A stretch of DNA of 64,000 bases from Lagopus muta (Eukaryota > Chordata > Aves > Galliformes > Phasianidae), in NCBI RefSeq assembly GCF_023343835.1, contig NC_064447.1, forward strand, positions 1,054,001 through 1,118,000, written 5' to 3'. The notes below the pieces were generated by a model. It saw only the letters and a program-made list of their open reading frames with translations. It had not been told where the DNA came from and made no database searches. Below, piece after piece: positions 50,785 through 63,159 of this stretch. The number at the start of each line of letters is the position of its first letter. Positions within the stretch are counted from its first letter, which is position 1. The position numbers were made by a program, and so were the translations under genes.

Positions 50785-53700
50785 CTAATAGAACGCAATG
50801 CTAGATTTTCCACCCGGGGGATTGAGAACTTTGTTGTGTGAGCGTGGCCTCGGCCCTAATCTGGGCTCATGATTGTCTATCTTGGGTTCTGGCTCCTTGC
50901 ATCGCTCCTCTTTGCCCACATCTTTTTTCTCGCCATCATCTTGCAGCTGTGGTTTGTTATTTTCTGCAGCTGAATAAAAAGAAAAAAAAGGATGAGACCA
51001 ACTTGCACACTGTAGTGAATGAAGCACTTTTTGTATGTGTCATCCTGAGAAAATTCTTCCCAATGTCTCCCATCCACAGCACACCAAGGACATGGTTTAT
51101 ACCTATTCATTTTTACTGAAGGAAACAGATTCCAGGAAAGAATTTCACTTTTGTAGTAGTTTCCTTCCTTAAGCAGTCTCTCTAGGAAAGATATGTAGGC
51201 TAAGCAATTCAGAATTATTTTGGCACTTTCAGGCAATTAAGAGATGCAACATACCAAGCAATTCTGTCATATCAAGCTTGAAAACCACGCACTCATCATT
51301 CCTTAACTATAATTAGCAGAGCAACAGCACATTTTGTCAGTCAGTTATTTGTTGTTCGCTGCTAGAGGATGCCTAGATTACACACTTGTAGGAGATGGCA
51401 AAGGAGAAAGAATCTTTTAGGGTGTTTTATAAATACGCAGATGTATCTCTATCTACAGTACCAACACAGCACCAAGCGAAGTAGATACTCACACTGCACA
51501 CACTATCAAGACTCATGCATGTGCTGTTCTCCTCAATAAGAGGAAGAGGACAATTTCCCTGAAGTCATGACTCAGTTTCTGACTGAGAAGGAAATCCCCT
51601 CTGCAATATTACGCTAACCTCTAGTGTTAGACTTGTGTTGTTAAGAGGAAGCACAAGAAGCCACCCCTCACAGCACACATTCTCAAAAACAACAGTTTCT
51701 CTTGCTGACCTTCTGGCTTCTTTGGTGTTTCATCTTCCTTCAAGACGATGTGATCCTGCAATGAAACCAAAAGCAACCTCAGTGTACCACTGTTCTCAAA
51801 CAGTACCTCAAACAGAACAGAATCTTCAGAAGGCTTTGCTTTGTTTCTGACCAAAGTTCACTTGTTTATCGTGGTAAGAGCCGATAGCCGCAGACACTGC
51901 GCACAGCCCTTCATCCCCCCACCTCTGTGTAATCCCAAAAGCACTACTAGAATTAAATTCCTAAAGTTAACTTCTACATTACATTCAGGTGCACATCTCA
52001 GACAATTCACTGAAACAAGGGAAAACATTACATTAACTCTTCAGATGCTTAAAACCTGCTGACAGACAGCTCAGCCCAAAAGCCAAGAATTGCCCCTGTT
52101 CACTGCAGGGGCATTAGAATAGATGGCCTTTAAGGGTCTCTTCCAACTCAAACGATTCTATGATTCCAGTCCCACACCTGAAAATACCTAATATCACTTC
52201 AGAGAAGTCAATTCTTAACCCAGAGCAGCTGGAACACGAGCAGCCCTGCAGCACTCACACCGATAAGCAGCAGCTCCTGATGCAGGTAGGCATCAACAGC
52301 GACCCAAACAGGACAGTAATTAAAGGCTTTTGAGACCATTTCCCAATAACATTAATTGATCATCAGAAACACACAACAATACTTCAGAAAAGTTTCCCTG
52401 TTATCCCCATCCACAAAAGCTCATTTGCTACAATCCTTTCAAGTTGCAATCTCCTGTATTTCCCATCATACCAATGCTGTAGCTAAACTCATAGGAGTTT
52501 CCAAAGGTCCATCCTCCATTTAGACAGGAATTCATGAGAATTAAAATGTCACATTTAAAAAAAGCTGAGAGGAGTCATAGAGCAGCCCCACAAAGGGGTA
52601 CAGAGGAACACAAAGCACTTTCCTACTCCGGCAGCACTACTCCCAACACAGCCTAGATTCCACAGCCTTTCTTTTCTTCCTCCCTTGTCACCCAATGCCT
52701 CCCAAATAAACTAGAGATCTCACCATCACAAGTTAGCTAAGAGCCCACAATCAGCACCTCCAAATTTAAGGGGGAAAGTAGAGAAAATTAAATTGGTGCA
52801 ATCTTTCCTTCCTAAGGTTCCAGGAAAAATGAGACTGCTCATACATTCCCATCATTAGGAGTGTCAGCTGCACGGCAGGTACCTGACATACCAGAACCAC
52901 TGAAACACAGCAATCACTCCTTCAAGAGTGCCAGCTGACAGGAAAGCAGCAGTCGTTAACCCAAACACAGGGCATTTCAACACAAAAGCTGAATATAATT
53001 TGCTAAGTTTCCTTTTTTTTTTTTTTTTAATTTTTCAAAACCAGATTTGGTTGCAAGCTCAAGCCTCTCCATCTGTTCCATATTGCAGCTTTCAGAGTGA
53101 CAAACAATAACTGATGTACCAAGACATACATTTGTCTGACCTCACAGAACCACAGCAGATCTGGCACTCAAAGCTGACCTGCAGTTTTCTCGTGTTGGTC
53201 ACTTAAGCTTAATCTCCTGTTGGAGTTCTTTCACACTGAATGCAGACGTGTGTATTTGGGAGAGGCAAAGAGGGCAGCAAGGTCACTGCAGCTCACTGAT
53301 ACTCACTGGTTTGCCAGAGCGAGTGTCAACATCACCTCTGCCAAATTGCAGAATAAAGAGAAAAATCTCCTACCCTTCTTAAAAGATCTCTCATCTGTGT
53401 GCCATGAGAGCTCCAGCCAAACCTCACCTAAAACCAAACGATTCAGAAGCACTTATTTCTTAACGCAGTTATTAACAGCAATTAACAGTTGTATCACAAA
53501 CTGGAAGCACCCTGAGAACCAACACACCACAGATAAACTATTAAATGAGATTTCAGGACTAAGTGTCTAATCTGAAGTTACCCCATGCATCATTTAGGTT
53601 TGTCACCTCAAGAACAACAGGCACTGCTGTATGGCTGAGCAGACATCAGGGTGACTCTGAGCTGCCAGCTCCTTGCTCCAGTGAGAGCCAAACCAGTACC

Positions 53701-56700
53701 TTAGGCTTGTTTGGGTGTGCTCGCACAACGTTGGTAGAGACTGGAGAGCCAAAGATATCACTTGTCTTCCCACCAGGTGGATTCATGCGTGGACGAGGCT
53801 GAGCAGTACCAGAATCCTCAAAAATACCACTTTCTTTTCCCCCTGAAAAACAGTTGGGTTTTTTTTTTTTTTCCCACAACTTAGTTTTACCAAGCTATTA
53901 AAAAAAAGTAACAATTCAAAGACTTCTGGAGCCTTACTAACTAGAGACTGATTTTCTCTTACCTGAAGATACTGTTTGAAATCCTTTGTTACAAGGATTC
54001 AATAGAGATCTCAGATTCCCAGCTGTACTCATGGCAGCTAGCTGACAACAGAGCTCTAGAATAGAATCAGCTTCCTTTCATCACTTCCTAGGCCTCAACT
54101 CAGAAAGAATTAGCCTTGATGTGCTAAAAAGCCTATGAATATGTAAGTCACTGAAATATTCATACCTTCATGCATGAGAATAGATCTAGAGCTCAGGCCC
54201 ACTCATGCTGTGAAAACATGACATCAGACAACAGCACTCCACAGCACAAATCCAGCTCTGCTCTGCAATGCAGAGCCCAGCCATGCTGTGGGAGTGGCTG
54301 CCCTTACCTGGAGGGTTTGTTCTTTTCGGAAGATTCTGTGGTTCTTCTGATGCTCCAAAGATATTGGAGGCCATCCGGTGCGGCTTGCTGGAAGAAGAAA
54401 CTTCTTCTGCACTTCCAAAGAGATTACTGGACCCTCCTCCAGGGGGCTTCAGTACCCTGCAGCACGGGAGGAGGGAAGCAAGAGATGAATGTCTGTTTGG
54501 AAACGTATTTGATGCCCTCCTCCACATTCTCCCTTGTATGCCATCATTAATTACTCTGATTTGAATTTACTTCAGACAAATCCAAGTCCATGAAATATCT
54601 ACTTTGCAGCAGATGTCCCGATAAAATATTCTCAGGTTTCACATAAGCACTGCCCACCTCCTCGGCTGTTACCTGAAATGGTCCGAGCAGTGGCACCAGA
54701 GCAAACTGCTGTGCTGCCAGACACAAACGGGACAAAGACACAAACCAGGGTCAGAAATCTTCTCTTGAAAATAAGCCCTTACTTACAGCACTGGACTTTC
54801 TGCTGAGCTTCATTTATTGACTTTGCATCTCATGCAGTTCAAACAAATTTTTACAAGTAAAAGTTAGACAAACAGAGTCAGACATCACTGCTGAAAACGT
54901 TCTAGTTTCAGCCATCAGGTGTGACATGAAGTGCTGCAGAGTTGACAACAGAAAGGAAGATGCAAGAAGATAAATTTTCAGTTGTTGATGCAAAACCATT
55001 GAGACCAAAGATCTACACTATAGGTATAGCAAATAGACCCTATTAAAATTGAAGATTATATTAGAAATTGATTGACTTACTGAAATCTACCAGAAGTCAT
55101 GCTTGCCATTAAATAAACCTACAGCTACTTACAATGCCCTGTTGAACACTTTGTCCTGTCCTGAAGGAGAACAGAACCATTACCTGGGAGCAGTGCAAGT
55201 GGAATTGATTGGAAAATCCACAGAAAAAGCAATGCAACGCCAACGCAGGCACTGAAACCCACCTTCACACTTGTATCTACTTGATCAATTACCTGCAATC
55301 TTAGTAGCTGAGCAAAACTAGCAGCTCAATTACACCTCTTCTAATCCAACACCTGACCTGGAGCCTAACAAACCTTTCCTTTTATACAAAGAGAGCATAG
55401 TAAATTACAGGATCTTTAACACCACCCCTCTAGATGAAGAGAATTCAAATGTCAGTGAATTAACAACACAATACAGCACAACACTCCACCATCTGCAGCA
55501 GAGGCCAGCCAGTGCAGGTCAGACATCAGCTGTAAGAAGGGGCTCCTCTCAGCCAACATCTTTTATTAAGACTTAATCCCACAGAAGCTGAGATATCAGG
55601 CTGCCCCACCAGGAAATGGGCTCTGTCAGCACATCAGGATGCAGAAAGCAGTTCTGCTCTCTTTGTGAGGAGGGAGACAGCAGTTCCCATTTTGGTCTGG
55701 GAGCAGTTTATAAAGTCAGAAGCAACCTCAGAAGGATCTTGCCTTTACTGGCCAATTCCAGCACTCCAGCCCTTAGCTGGCTGGCTTCCACAAACCTCTT
55801 GACTTTAAGGAAGCAACTAAAAGCTGTGCAGACAGGACCCGAGCAGAAGCTGATGTACAGTTTAGTGTTCAACACGCTATGGATCTAACTGCACTACAGG
55901 CCTTCCACATACTTCAGAAGACCTAAAATTGCTATTAAAGCATACATCACAGGGGCAAGTTACACGTTCCATCATTCACAACAGTCTAGAAAATGTAAGA
56001 AGCACTTTCAGTACTTAAACTTGGGAGATGGAATGGACAAAAGGAACCAGAACAGACAAGACAAGTTTGAGAAGGAGCTCTGCTTAAAGCAGTAAGCCTG
56101 CTGCTACCCTCACAGAATTGGGGCGATTTCTGACTTCCAATCACTTCAGCTGTTTTTATGCATTTACTCTTATCTGAGCTCTAGCTGTACTAATCTGAGT
56201 ATGCTACCACAGAGGCTGAAAGGAAGAGAGAAGCACTTTAAGCAGATGGAAATTAAGCACCCCCAGTTAACTGGAAGTCTGTCAATTCATCTCAAGCAGC
56301 CAAACTACAAACCTACCCTGTATATATAAAAGCCTCTACTAATTGCTTTGTTCTCTCCTAGCAGGCTTGAAGAATTTTAATCAGGTCTTGTGGGCTTTTT
56401 TTCTACATTCAAACACTGAATTTGAACATTCTTTCCCAATTAAGCCTTTCAGCCAAGCTATGGAAGGAGCTCCAGGGCTTATCCATTACCTCAAGACTCT
56501 GCCTACCCACCCATATATTTATATAAATCACACACCTACAGTTACATACATCTGGAAGTTGAACACTGAAGCCCTACTGGTTCTCAGACAGTTCTATTAA
56601 AGAAGGTAAAAGAGAAGAGCTGCATTCCACACCAGAGACCACCTCTATGCCAACGAGCAGAAGGCAAACACCAAGGTGTGGAGCAACAAGCTCTGAAGCA

Positions 56701-57844
56701 AAGATCAGAAAGCTGCTGGTCAGCTTCTGCTCGTGGGTCACTGCAGGCTCCTTGCTCATTGAACAGCTCACCTGTCCTACAAACAAACAGCAGGCTTCAG
56801 AGCACTCATGCTATTGCTCCGGGAGCCCTGCAGCACGCTGCAGTGATGCTGGTGGGGAGGAAGTCAGAACGTGCAGCGCGCTGTTGTGTTAGCAAGGCTA
56901 ACAGTTAGGACAGCATTCAATATCTTCAGCACAGCAGTTTGGAAGCTGCTCACACACCAGATGAGAATCACAAAAATGACAAAAGGAGTGAAAAGCAACA
57001 GAAAGGATCGAACACCTCCTCCCATATGGGACAGGCTGAGAGCTGGGGCTGTGCAGCATGGAGAAGGCTGCAAGGAGCGCGGAGAGCAGCCTTCGATATC
57101 TAAAGGGAGACCGTAAGAAAGAAGGGACAGACCCTTCGGCAGGGACTGCTGTGCCAGGACGAGGGGAAACGATTTCAAACTAAGAGAAGGAAGATTAGAC
57201 ACAAGGAAGAAGTTTGTTACAACACGGGCAGTGAAGCAGTGGCACGGGGCGCCCAGAGAGGCAGCGGGCGCTGCTCCATCCCTGCAAACACCCGAGGTCA
57301 GCCTGCGGGGCTCTGAGCACCGGCGGAGCTGCACGCGTCCCTGTTCATAGCAGGGGAGTGGGACCGGAGGGCTTTGAGGATCATTTCCGACGATTCTACG
57401 AACCGACCGCAAGGATCCTCGACCTGGAAGCGCCACGCAGCGAGCAGCGCAGGAGGATCTGATTTACCCACAGACAAAGCTCCGTTCAGAGCCCCGCGGC
57501 CGCTCAGGGCGGAGCCCGGCTACCCGCCACGCGGGACAAAGGCGGGCCGGGGAGCAGCGCCCAGCCCGCAGCCGCGGCGCGTTGCGGCTCCGCGAGGGAA
57601 CAACGAACCCGCAGCCGCTTCCCCCGACGCGGAGCCGGAGCCCCGGGAGCCTCTGGAACGCGGCCGGACCCCCCCCCGGCCTCCGCCCCTCGGCGCCGCG
57701 CCCCGGCCGAAGCCCCCCGCGCGCCTCCGACCCGCGCCGAGCCCCGGAACCGAGGAGCCCACACCGCCCCGCGGCGCCCGACGGCCCCCAGCCGCCTCAC
57801 CTGGAGCTGGGCTTAGCCGCCTCGGCCTCGGGGCCCTGGAACAT
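50785..57844 (-). CDS. JPT2: JPT2 (Jupiter microtubule-associated homolog 2, HN1L)
   Basis: Five coding exons join in frame on the minus strand: 57844-57801, 54456-54308, 53842-53700, 51755-51710 and 50969-50785 (188 residues; human 190). The start M-F-Q-G-P-E-A-E matches the human start. The diagnostic P-P-G-G-(K/G)-x-S repeats occur four times: 19-25 before N-L-F-G, 63-69 before G-I-F, 86-92 before D-I-F-G, and at the C-terminus, which ends [11 protein letters not shown]. The run [17 protein letters not shown] before the last repeat is also conserved. The protein is small and mostly disordered; human JPT2 has been described as an NAADP-binding protein needed for Ca2+ signalling. All junctions are GT-AG and in phase. 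Intron 1 contains a CR1 fragment. Confidence 0.97.
52096..52168 (+). mobile_element. CR1 LINE extreme 3' fragment in JPT2 intron 3
   Basis: About 70 bp: TTAGAATAGATGGCCTTTAA, GGGTCTCTTCCAACTCAAAC, then GATTCTATGATTCC. This is the terminal CR1 tail only, antisense to JPT2. Confidence 0.85.
53013..53028. repeat. Poly(T) run in JPT2 intron 3
   Basis: Sixteen consecutive T, with no retroelement body recognised beside it. Confidence 0.9.
57030..57402 (+). mobile_element. CpG-rich CR1 LINE tail in JPT2 intron 1
   Basis: 5'-truncated CR1 in plus orientation, with GTTACAACACGGGCAGTGAA, GCAGTGGCACGGGGCGCCCA and an end of CGATTCTACGAA in place of the usual ATTCTATGA. It carries far more CpG than the other CR1 copies here. 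It directly abuts the JPT2 CpG island, antisense to the gene. Confidence 0.85.
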
Positions 57845-58180
57845 GATGCGAGAGCGCGAGCCGCGCGGCGCTCCTCCTCGGCCGCCTGGGGAGCAGGTAG
57901 CGCCCCGCCCCACCCCGTGGTTGGTGATCGCAGCTGTCCATCAAGGCGAGCCGCCTATCGGAGCCGGCCCGCCCCTCCCGGGGTCCCGCCCACCCAGAGC
58001 GCCTCGCAGCAGGAGGGAAGCTTGAACGCGGCACGCGCCGGCGCCGGGCCCGGCCGGCTCCCATTGGCAGCTCCGCGTGTCAATCAGGGAACAACGGAGC
58101 GAAGAGGAAGGGCGGGGCGAGCGGGGGAGGAGATTTAAAGGGTCGGAGGGGGCCGAACGGCGCCGGGCGTTATGTGTGGG
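57420..58180 (-). promoter_or_regulatory. JPT2: JPT2 CpG-island promoter
   Basis: Very GC- and CpG-rich region around exon 1 (ATG at 57844). A CCAAT box in reverse (ATTGG) lies at 58063-58067, with a TTTAAA element near 58,133. The long plus-strand ORF across the island (57,374-58,138, 254 codons, Pro/Arg/Ala-rich) has no homology I recognise and is best explained by GC composition. Confidence 0.7.
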
Positions 58181-58196
58181 TGAGTCGGAACCGCGG

Positions 58197-58840
58197 AGTT
58201 GCTCAGGTTGGGAAAGACCTTAAAGATCATCGAGTCCAACCGCAACCCAACCATACACCCTAACTCTCACAACCCATCCCTAAATCACGTCCCTGAGCAC
58301 CACATCCAAATGGATTTTAAACACGTCCCTGGCAGCCCGTTCCAGTGCTAACCACCCTGTAAAGTTTTTCCTGATATCCAAACTAAACCTCCCCGGTGAA
58401 ACTTGAGGCCATTTCTCCTCGTCCTGTCACCAGTGAGGAGAGACCAGCCCCACTCTCTCTGTAATCATATTTCAGGTATTGGAAGAGAGCAGCAAGGTCT
58501 CCCCTCAGCCTCCTCTTCCCCAGACCAAACAGCCCCAGTTCCTTCAGTCTCTCCTCATAGGCCATATTCTCCAAGCCCTTCACAGCCTTGTTGCCCTTCT
58601 TTGGACCCGCTCCAGCACCTCCGTGTCCTTTCTGTACTGAGCTGCCCAAAACTGAACACAGCACTCGAGGTGAGGCCTCACCAGTGCTGAGTACAGGGCA
58701 GGATGACTGCCCTGGTCCTGCTCACCGCATCATTCCTGATCTGAGCCAGGATGCCATTGGCCTTCTTGGCCACCTGGGCACAGTGCTGGCTCACATTCAG
58801 CTGACTGTCCATCAGCACACCAAGGTCATTTTCCCAAAGT
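58197..58840 (-). mobile_element. CR1 LINE 3' end upstream of JPT2
   Basis: About 640 bp of reverse-complement CR1, beginning GTTGCTCAGGTTGGGAAAGA and including the ORF2 C-terminal coding segment ([21 protein letters not shown] on the minus strand). Further upstream ORF2 sequence (GGCCTTCTTGGCCACCTGGG) is also present. It is the longest CR1 copy in the window and starts just outside the JPT2 CpG island. Confidence 0.95.
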
Positions 58841-59093
58841 TATTGGGAAGAGCTGAAGACTTTTCTTAGCTGGCAGCAGGAAGGAGCAGCTGAGCAGAGC
58901 TCACACAGGGCTGTGCCTTCCCAGCACATGGATGGGAGCTGAATCCTCACCTCAGAGAGGGAGAGGAAGCATGGGATGAGGCGGGGGGCATCGTGCTCCC
59001 CAAGATGTGCTTCATTTCTTTTCACAGGACTACCCTCGTGCTTTCCAATTGGCTGAAACGCATATGCAAAAGGAATCACAAATGGGTAAAGTA

Positions 59094-59145
59094 GCATAGG
59101 CTAATTCAGGCTGAAAGGAACTTCAGGAGTCCTCCAGTTGCTGGA
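59094..59145 (-). mobile_element. Small CR1-like fragment
   Basis: CATAGGCTAATTCAGGCTGA followed by AAGGAACTTCAGGAGTCCTC resembles the reverse-complement CR1 terminus. It is diverged and short, so the call is tentative. Confidence 0.5.
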
Positions 59146-60050
59146 AGCAGGGCGAGCCTCCAGCAGCCTCCAAGAGCTCTGCTGAAGCTGCACAGCTGCT
59201 GGTGCTCCCTTCACTGCCTGGTGGTGGGTTTCCTCCAGAGTTACGTATATAAATGCAACAGCACAACACCTCCATGCTCCAGCTCCTGCTCATCTGTCGT
59301 TAGTGAAGATGTATGGGGTGTGTTTGGGTGGGGGAAGAATCAAAATAGACTCCCCTCCTCAATCCTTGTTAGTGGTGACCAGTGTCCTGCACAGGGAGTC
59401 AGGACAGAGAAAGCTCTGGTTTGACTTATTTCTGATGTTAACAATATGGAAAGTACTACAGCCCCTAATCAGAACGTTCCCCATCATGACAATCCAGGGA
59501 ATTCTGGGAGATATGAATGGTAATTATTCACATTGAAAACAGATTAAATGAGAAATCTGACCATGAACTGCAATGAACACACTGGACATGAGTTAGACCA
59601 AGTATTAGTATGTATTTATGCACAAGAATAAAAACAGCTTTACAAGTTGAATTGGAAATTTAAACAGAGGAAGTTTAACAGCTTTTGTATATTATATTAA
59701 ATAACCAAAACACCTTTTTCCAAAATTGGTAAAGAATAAATAATATAATTTACAATATGGTACAAAAAAATAATCAGTAAGGACAAGCATTCTGCTTTAT
59801 ACATACACTATATAGGTATATTTATAATCTATAAAACAAATTCACATCTCAAACAAGCCAGAAACCTTAGATGATATGGCTTAACTATTATTAAAAGAAA
59901 CAGCATTAAATTTTGCTGCCAGAACCATAAGCTCTAAAGCAGTTATCATGTTTCAATAATTAATGATAACTTATCGCCGTAGTGCTTGCCAAGGTTTCAC
60001 TTAGTTAACATTTACAAATTGTTTTGAAATTAAGAGATTCAAAGGTTTGA

Positions 60051-60056
<6 letters not shown>

Positions 60057-60086
<30 letters not shown>
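60057..60086. repeat. Poly(A) run, 30 bp
   Basis: Thirty consecutive A on the plus strand, with no recognisable retroelement body next to it. Confidence 0.95.
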
Positions 60087-60088
<2 letters not shown>

Positions 60089-63000
60089 GCAGTACTTTCC
60101 TTTATAAATGCATCCAAAGTTTGAGAGTAAAAACCAAAATGCAACTTAATCTCCACTCCGGGATCTGAGTCAGTACATGAGATGGTTTGTAAGTTCAGAT
60201 TTGATCCAGGCTACTTAATTTAGAAATATAAACAGGGGTGTCAAGGAAGGCCTGACAAAGCCATACTAAAAACAATTAGTATTCCTATGCTTAGTAGATT
60301 TAGTGATAAAGGCTAAACTAACTGCGTGGCTAAGCGGGGTGCAGCACCCAGAAGAAGGAGCTCTGTCAGCACACAGCAGCCAATTCTCTGGGTGCAGAAC
60401 TGCTTCTCACCACGGTGTTACGACAGCAAATACCTGGCTGAGCCACTCAGTGCTTCTGCGTTGTACATACAGTCACTAAACCAGCATGGGGCAAACCTAG
60501 CAGAGGTTTACAAGTAGAACTAGTAAAAAACTAAAGCCTTACAGCAATTAATACCAGAACTGGAGGTTCTTAGCGTCCGTTTGTCCTCTTCAACTGTCCC
60601 AAGTGCAGCAGGCAGCTATTAAGCTAGCAAAGTTATGTTTCATTTGAACAATCCTACCCAAACATCAGCACAGCTTGCTTGAATGTTTGCTTAAGATAAG
60701 CTGGCATTGTTACAAACACAAATCCTCTTACTTCTGTCAGGGAAGCTGCAAAAATTAAAACTGAAACAAAAAAGTTTTGGCTTTTGGCAGTATGTATGTG
60801 CACACACACACTTACATCCACATCCACCCACCAGCTTTTCCCTTAGGCACAAATTGAAGACCGTTGGTATGTAAAGCACATCCACAGAGAATACAGAAAT
60901 AAGTCAGAAGTGTGTCTAAGTGACTCTTCATATGGTAAGGTAACGAGTTCTGCATCAATTCAAAATTACCACTATTACTTAAGTTACTGCCAAGTTTTTC
61001 CCTGATAAAGCTTTATTGTCCTGAAAGGGCTCAGTTATTAAAATGCTGTTTGCAGAGCACTGCACTTCTGAAGTCAGAAGACAAATATGGAAGGCAGGAG
61101 TCTTTAGGAACTTCAGTCCGAAAAGACAGGACCACGCCGAGAGATTCTGGTGAAAGAAAGGATGCCAAACTCTGTTTTGTCATCAGAATTTTGAGGCTGA
61201 TGCTAAACACATTTCTAACCATAGAAGTGTTGGCGCTGAACTGACTTCTGTCATTTCCACTCTGTTATTACTCAGTGGTCCAAGTCTCCTTGCAAGGGTC
61301 CAGCATGTTAAGATGTTCTGATCTCAGAGCACCATTAGAAATAGCCACTGTGTTAACATTCATTCTTTTTCCTCTATGGCAACTGAATGGGCTGAGAAGG
61401 GACAGCCTGACAGCTCCCTGCATCAGGAGGCAGAAACTCTTCACAGACCTTGATGAAACACTCTGCCTTGTGGTGCAGCGACACTGGCACCACTTCTAGG
61501 CAATCTAAGAGTCAAAATTAGCACGCTATCCACCTAACCAGTGGCATGGATTGAGAAGATGCAGTGTCTGTCAAGCTATCTACATATGTTACAGACCACC
61601 AAGCTGGTCTTTCACAATGCTGAAGTTCAGTTTTTTGTTACAGTACTTGCTTGGAATACATCACATCTCCTCCTGCACGTCCTGTAATCCAGTCCCAGCT
61701 ACAAGAGGAGCCCTCTGCTTCTGTCCTGCAAGGCTGAAGGGTTTTTGGAGGTACAGCATGTATGATAACCAGCACTACTAACATATGAAGCCAAAGCCAA
61801 ATGGAGACACTTCGGTAAGACTGAATCAAAGTATAGCTCGACTTTCAGCAAAACTTCACATATTTTGGAGGGAGTGACTCGAGATTCATAGATATTCTCT
61901 TCATAACAAGGATGAATGCTCAGAATCACAATCCTCAGCACTCATTCCTCGTTTGAGATTTCAAATGCCAACTTTATGTAATTTCCTGATAATCGCATCA
62001 CCATTCTCAAACAACACTCCCTAAGGATAATGACAGAAATAAAGAGCAAGGAACATCCCACACGACCCAGCACAGAAAGTTAGCTCACAAATATGAAATT
62101 CTCAGTTTTTCTAGGCACAACCATCTTCCTGCTACTAATACAGGCCTGACTCCCTGCTGGGAACAACTACTGATGCTAACATGGTTTTTACACAGGTGCA
62201 TAGTTCCTATGCCAGAGAATGTAGCAATCTTATGTGGTGTCTTGGAATGTCATATAAATCTCATGACTTTTTGACTGACATCAGTAAAGTCGCTCTGGGC
62301 TGCACAAAAGGTGCCTCAAAACTCGTCACGTTTTCCCTAAACGATAAGAGCATAAGGCAAACTATGGAGCAGTAAACCAAAATCTGTGCGAGCAGGGTAA
62401 AATGGGAAAACAGCAAATGCCACCAGTGCATCATGAGCAAGGTTACAAGCAGAAAGTCTCAGTCAAATGCCTTGTAAAAGCATCTAAAGGCAGGCAGGCA
62501 GAATTCCATCCACCGAGAATAGTGCAAGTTGGGAAAGTGAACCCCTGATAAATGCCTAAGAAACGGGGAAGTTTTGTTTATTTAGTAACATTATAAAGTT
62601 GAGGTTTATATAGGACTGTCCCCTTGGAAAATTTCAGAGAGACTTAAAAGAGCCAGAGGACTGGAGAACAGACAAGTGCTAAACAAAGGGGCACAGAAAG
62701 GTACTCTCTCTCTAAACTGGCAGGAAAGGAAATAGGAAAAGTCTCCTGAGTTATAAAGGTAGAATTGAAGTAAAAACCAACTGCAAAAAAAGTAACTTTA
62801 GATTCCTTTCAACCAGCTGGAATCAGGATCTGGGTCTTTCAGATATTGAAAGACTATCATTAAATGCATAGGGATTTAGCAGAGGGAGTTCCAGATCCAT
62901 CAGTGCCTGGGAGCAACGGTAAAGAAAAATGATGCCCTGAGGTACTGCAGAGCACCTGGAATTCATAGATCAAGGAGCAGCTAAGGGATTAAGACAGGAC

Positions 63001-63123
63001 CTGACACCTTTTCTCTTCATGACACAAGACAGATTTCAACAGCTCGAGCATTAAAATAGTTTTTATCTATAGATTACATTACTCTTTCCTATTTCGTCTC
63101 CTGGGAAAATTCTCAGCGCTTGC

Positions 63124-63159
63124 TTTTTTTTTTTTTGCTTTTTTTTTTTTTTTTTTTTT
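63124..63159. repeat. Poly(T) tract
   Basis: T13, GC, then T21. It could be the poly(A) tail of a minus-strand insertion, but the flanking sequence is not recognised as an element. Confidence 0.9.

Noticed and set aside
57374-58138. 254-codon plus-strand ORF across the JPT2 promoter
   Set aside because: Pro/Arg/Ala-rich, low complexity, antisense to JPT2 exon 1 in a CpG island, and starts within a CR1 tail. Best explained by few AT-rich stop codons.
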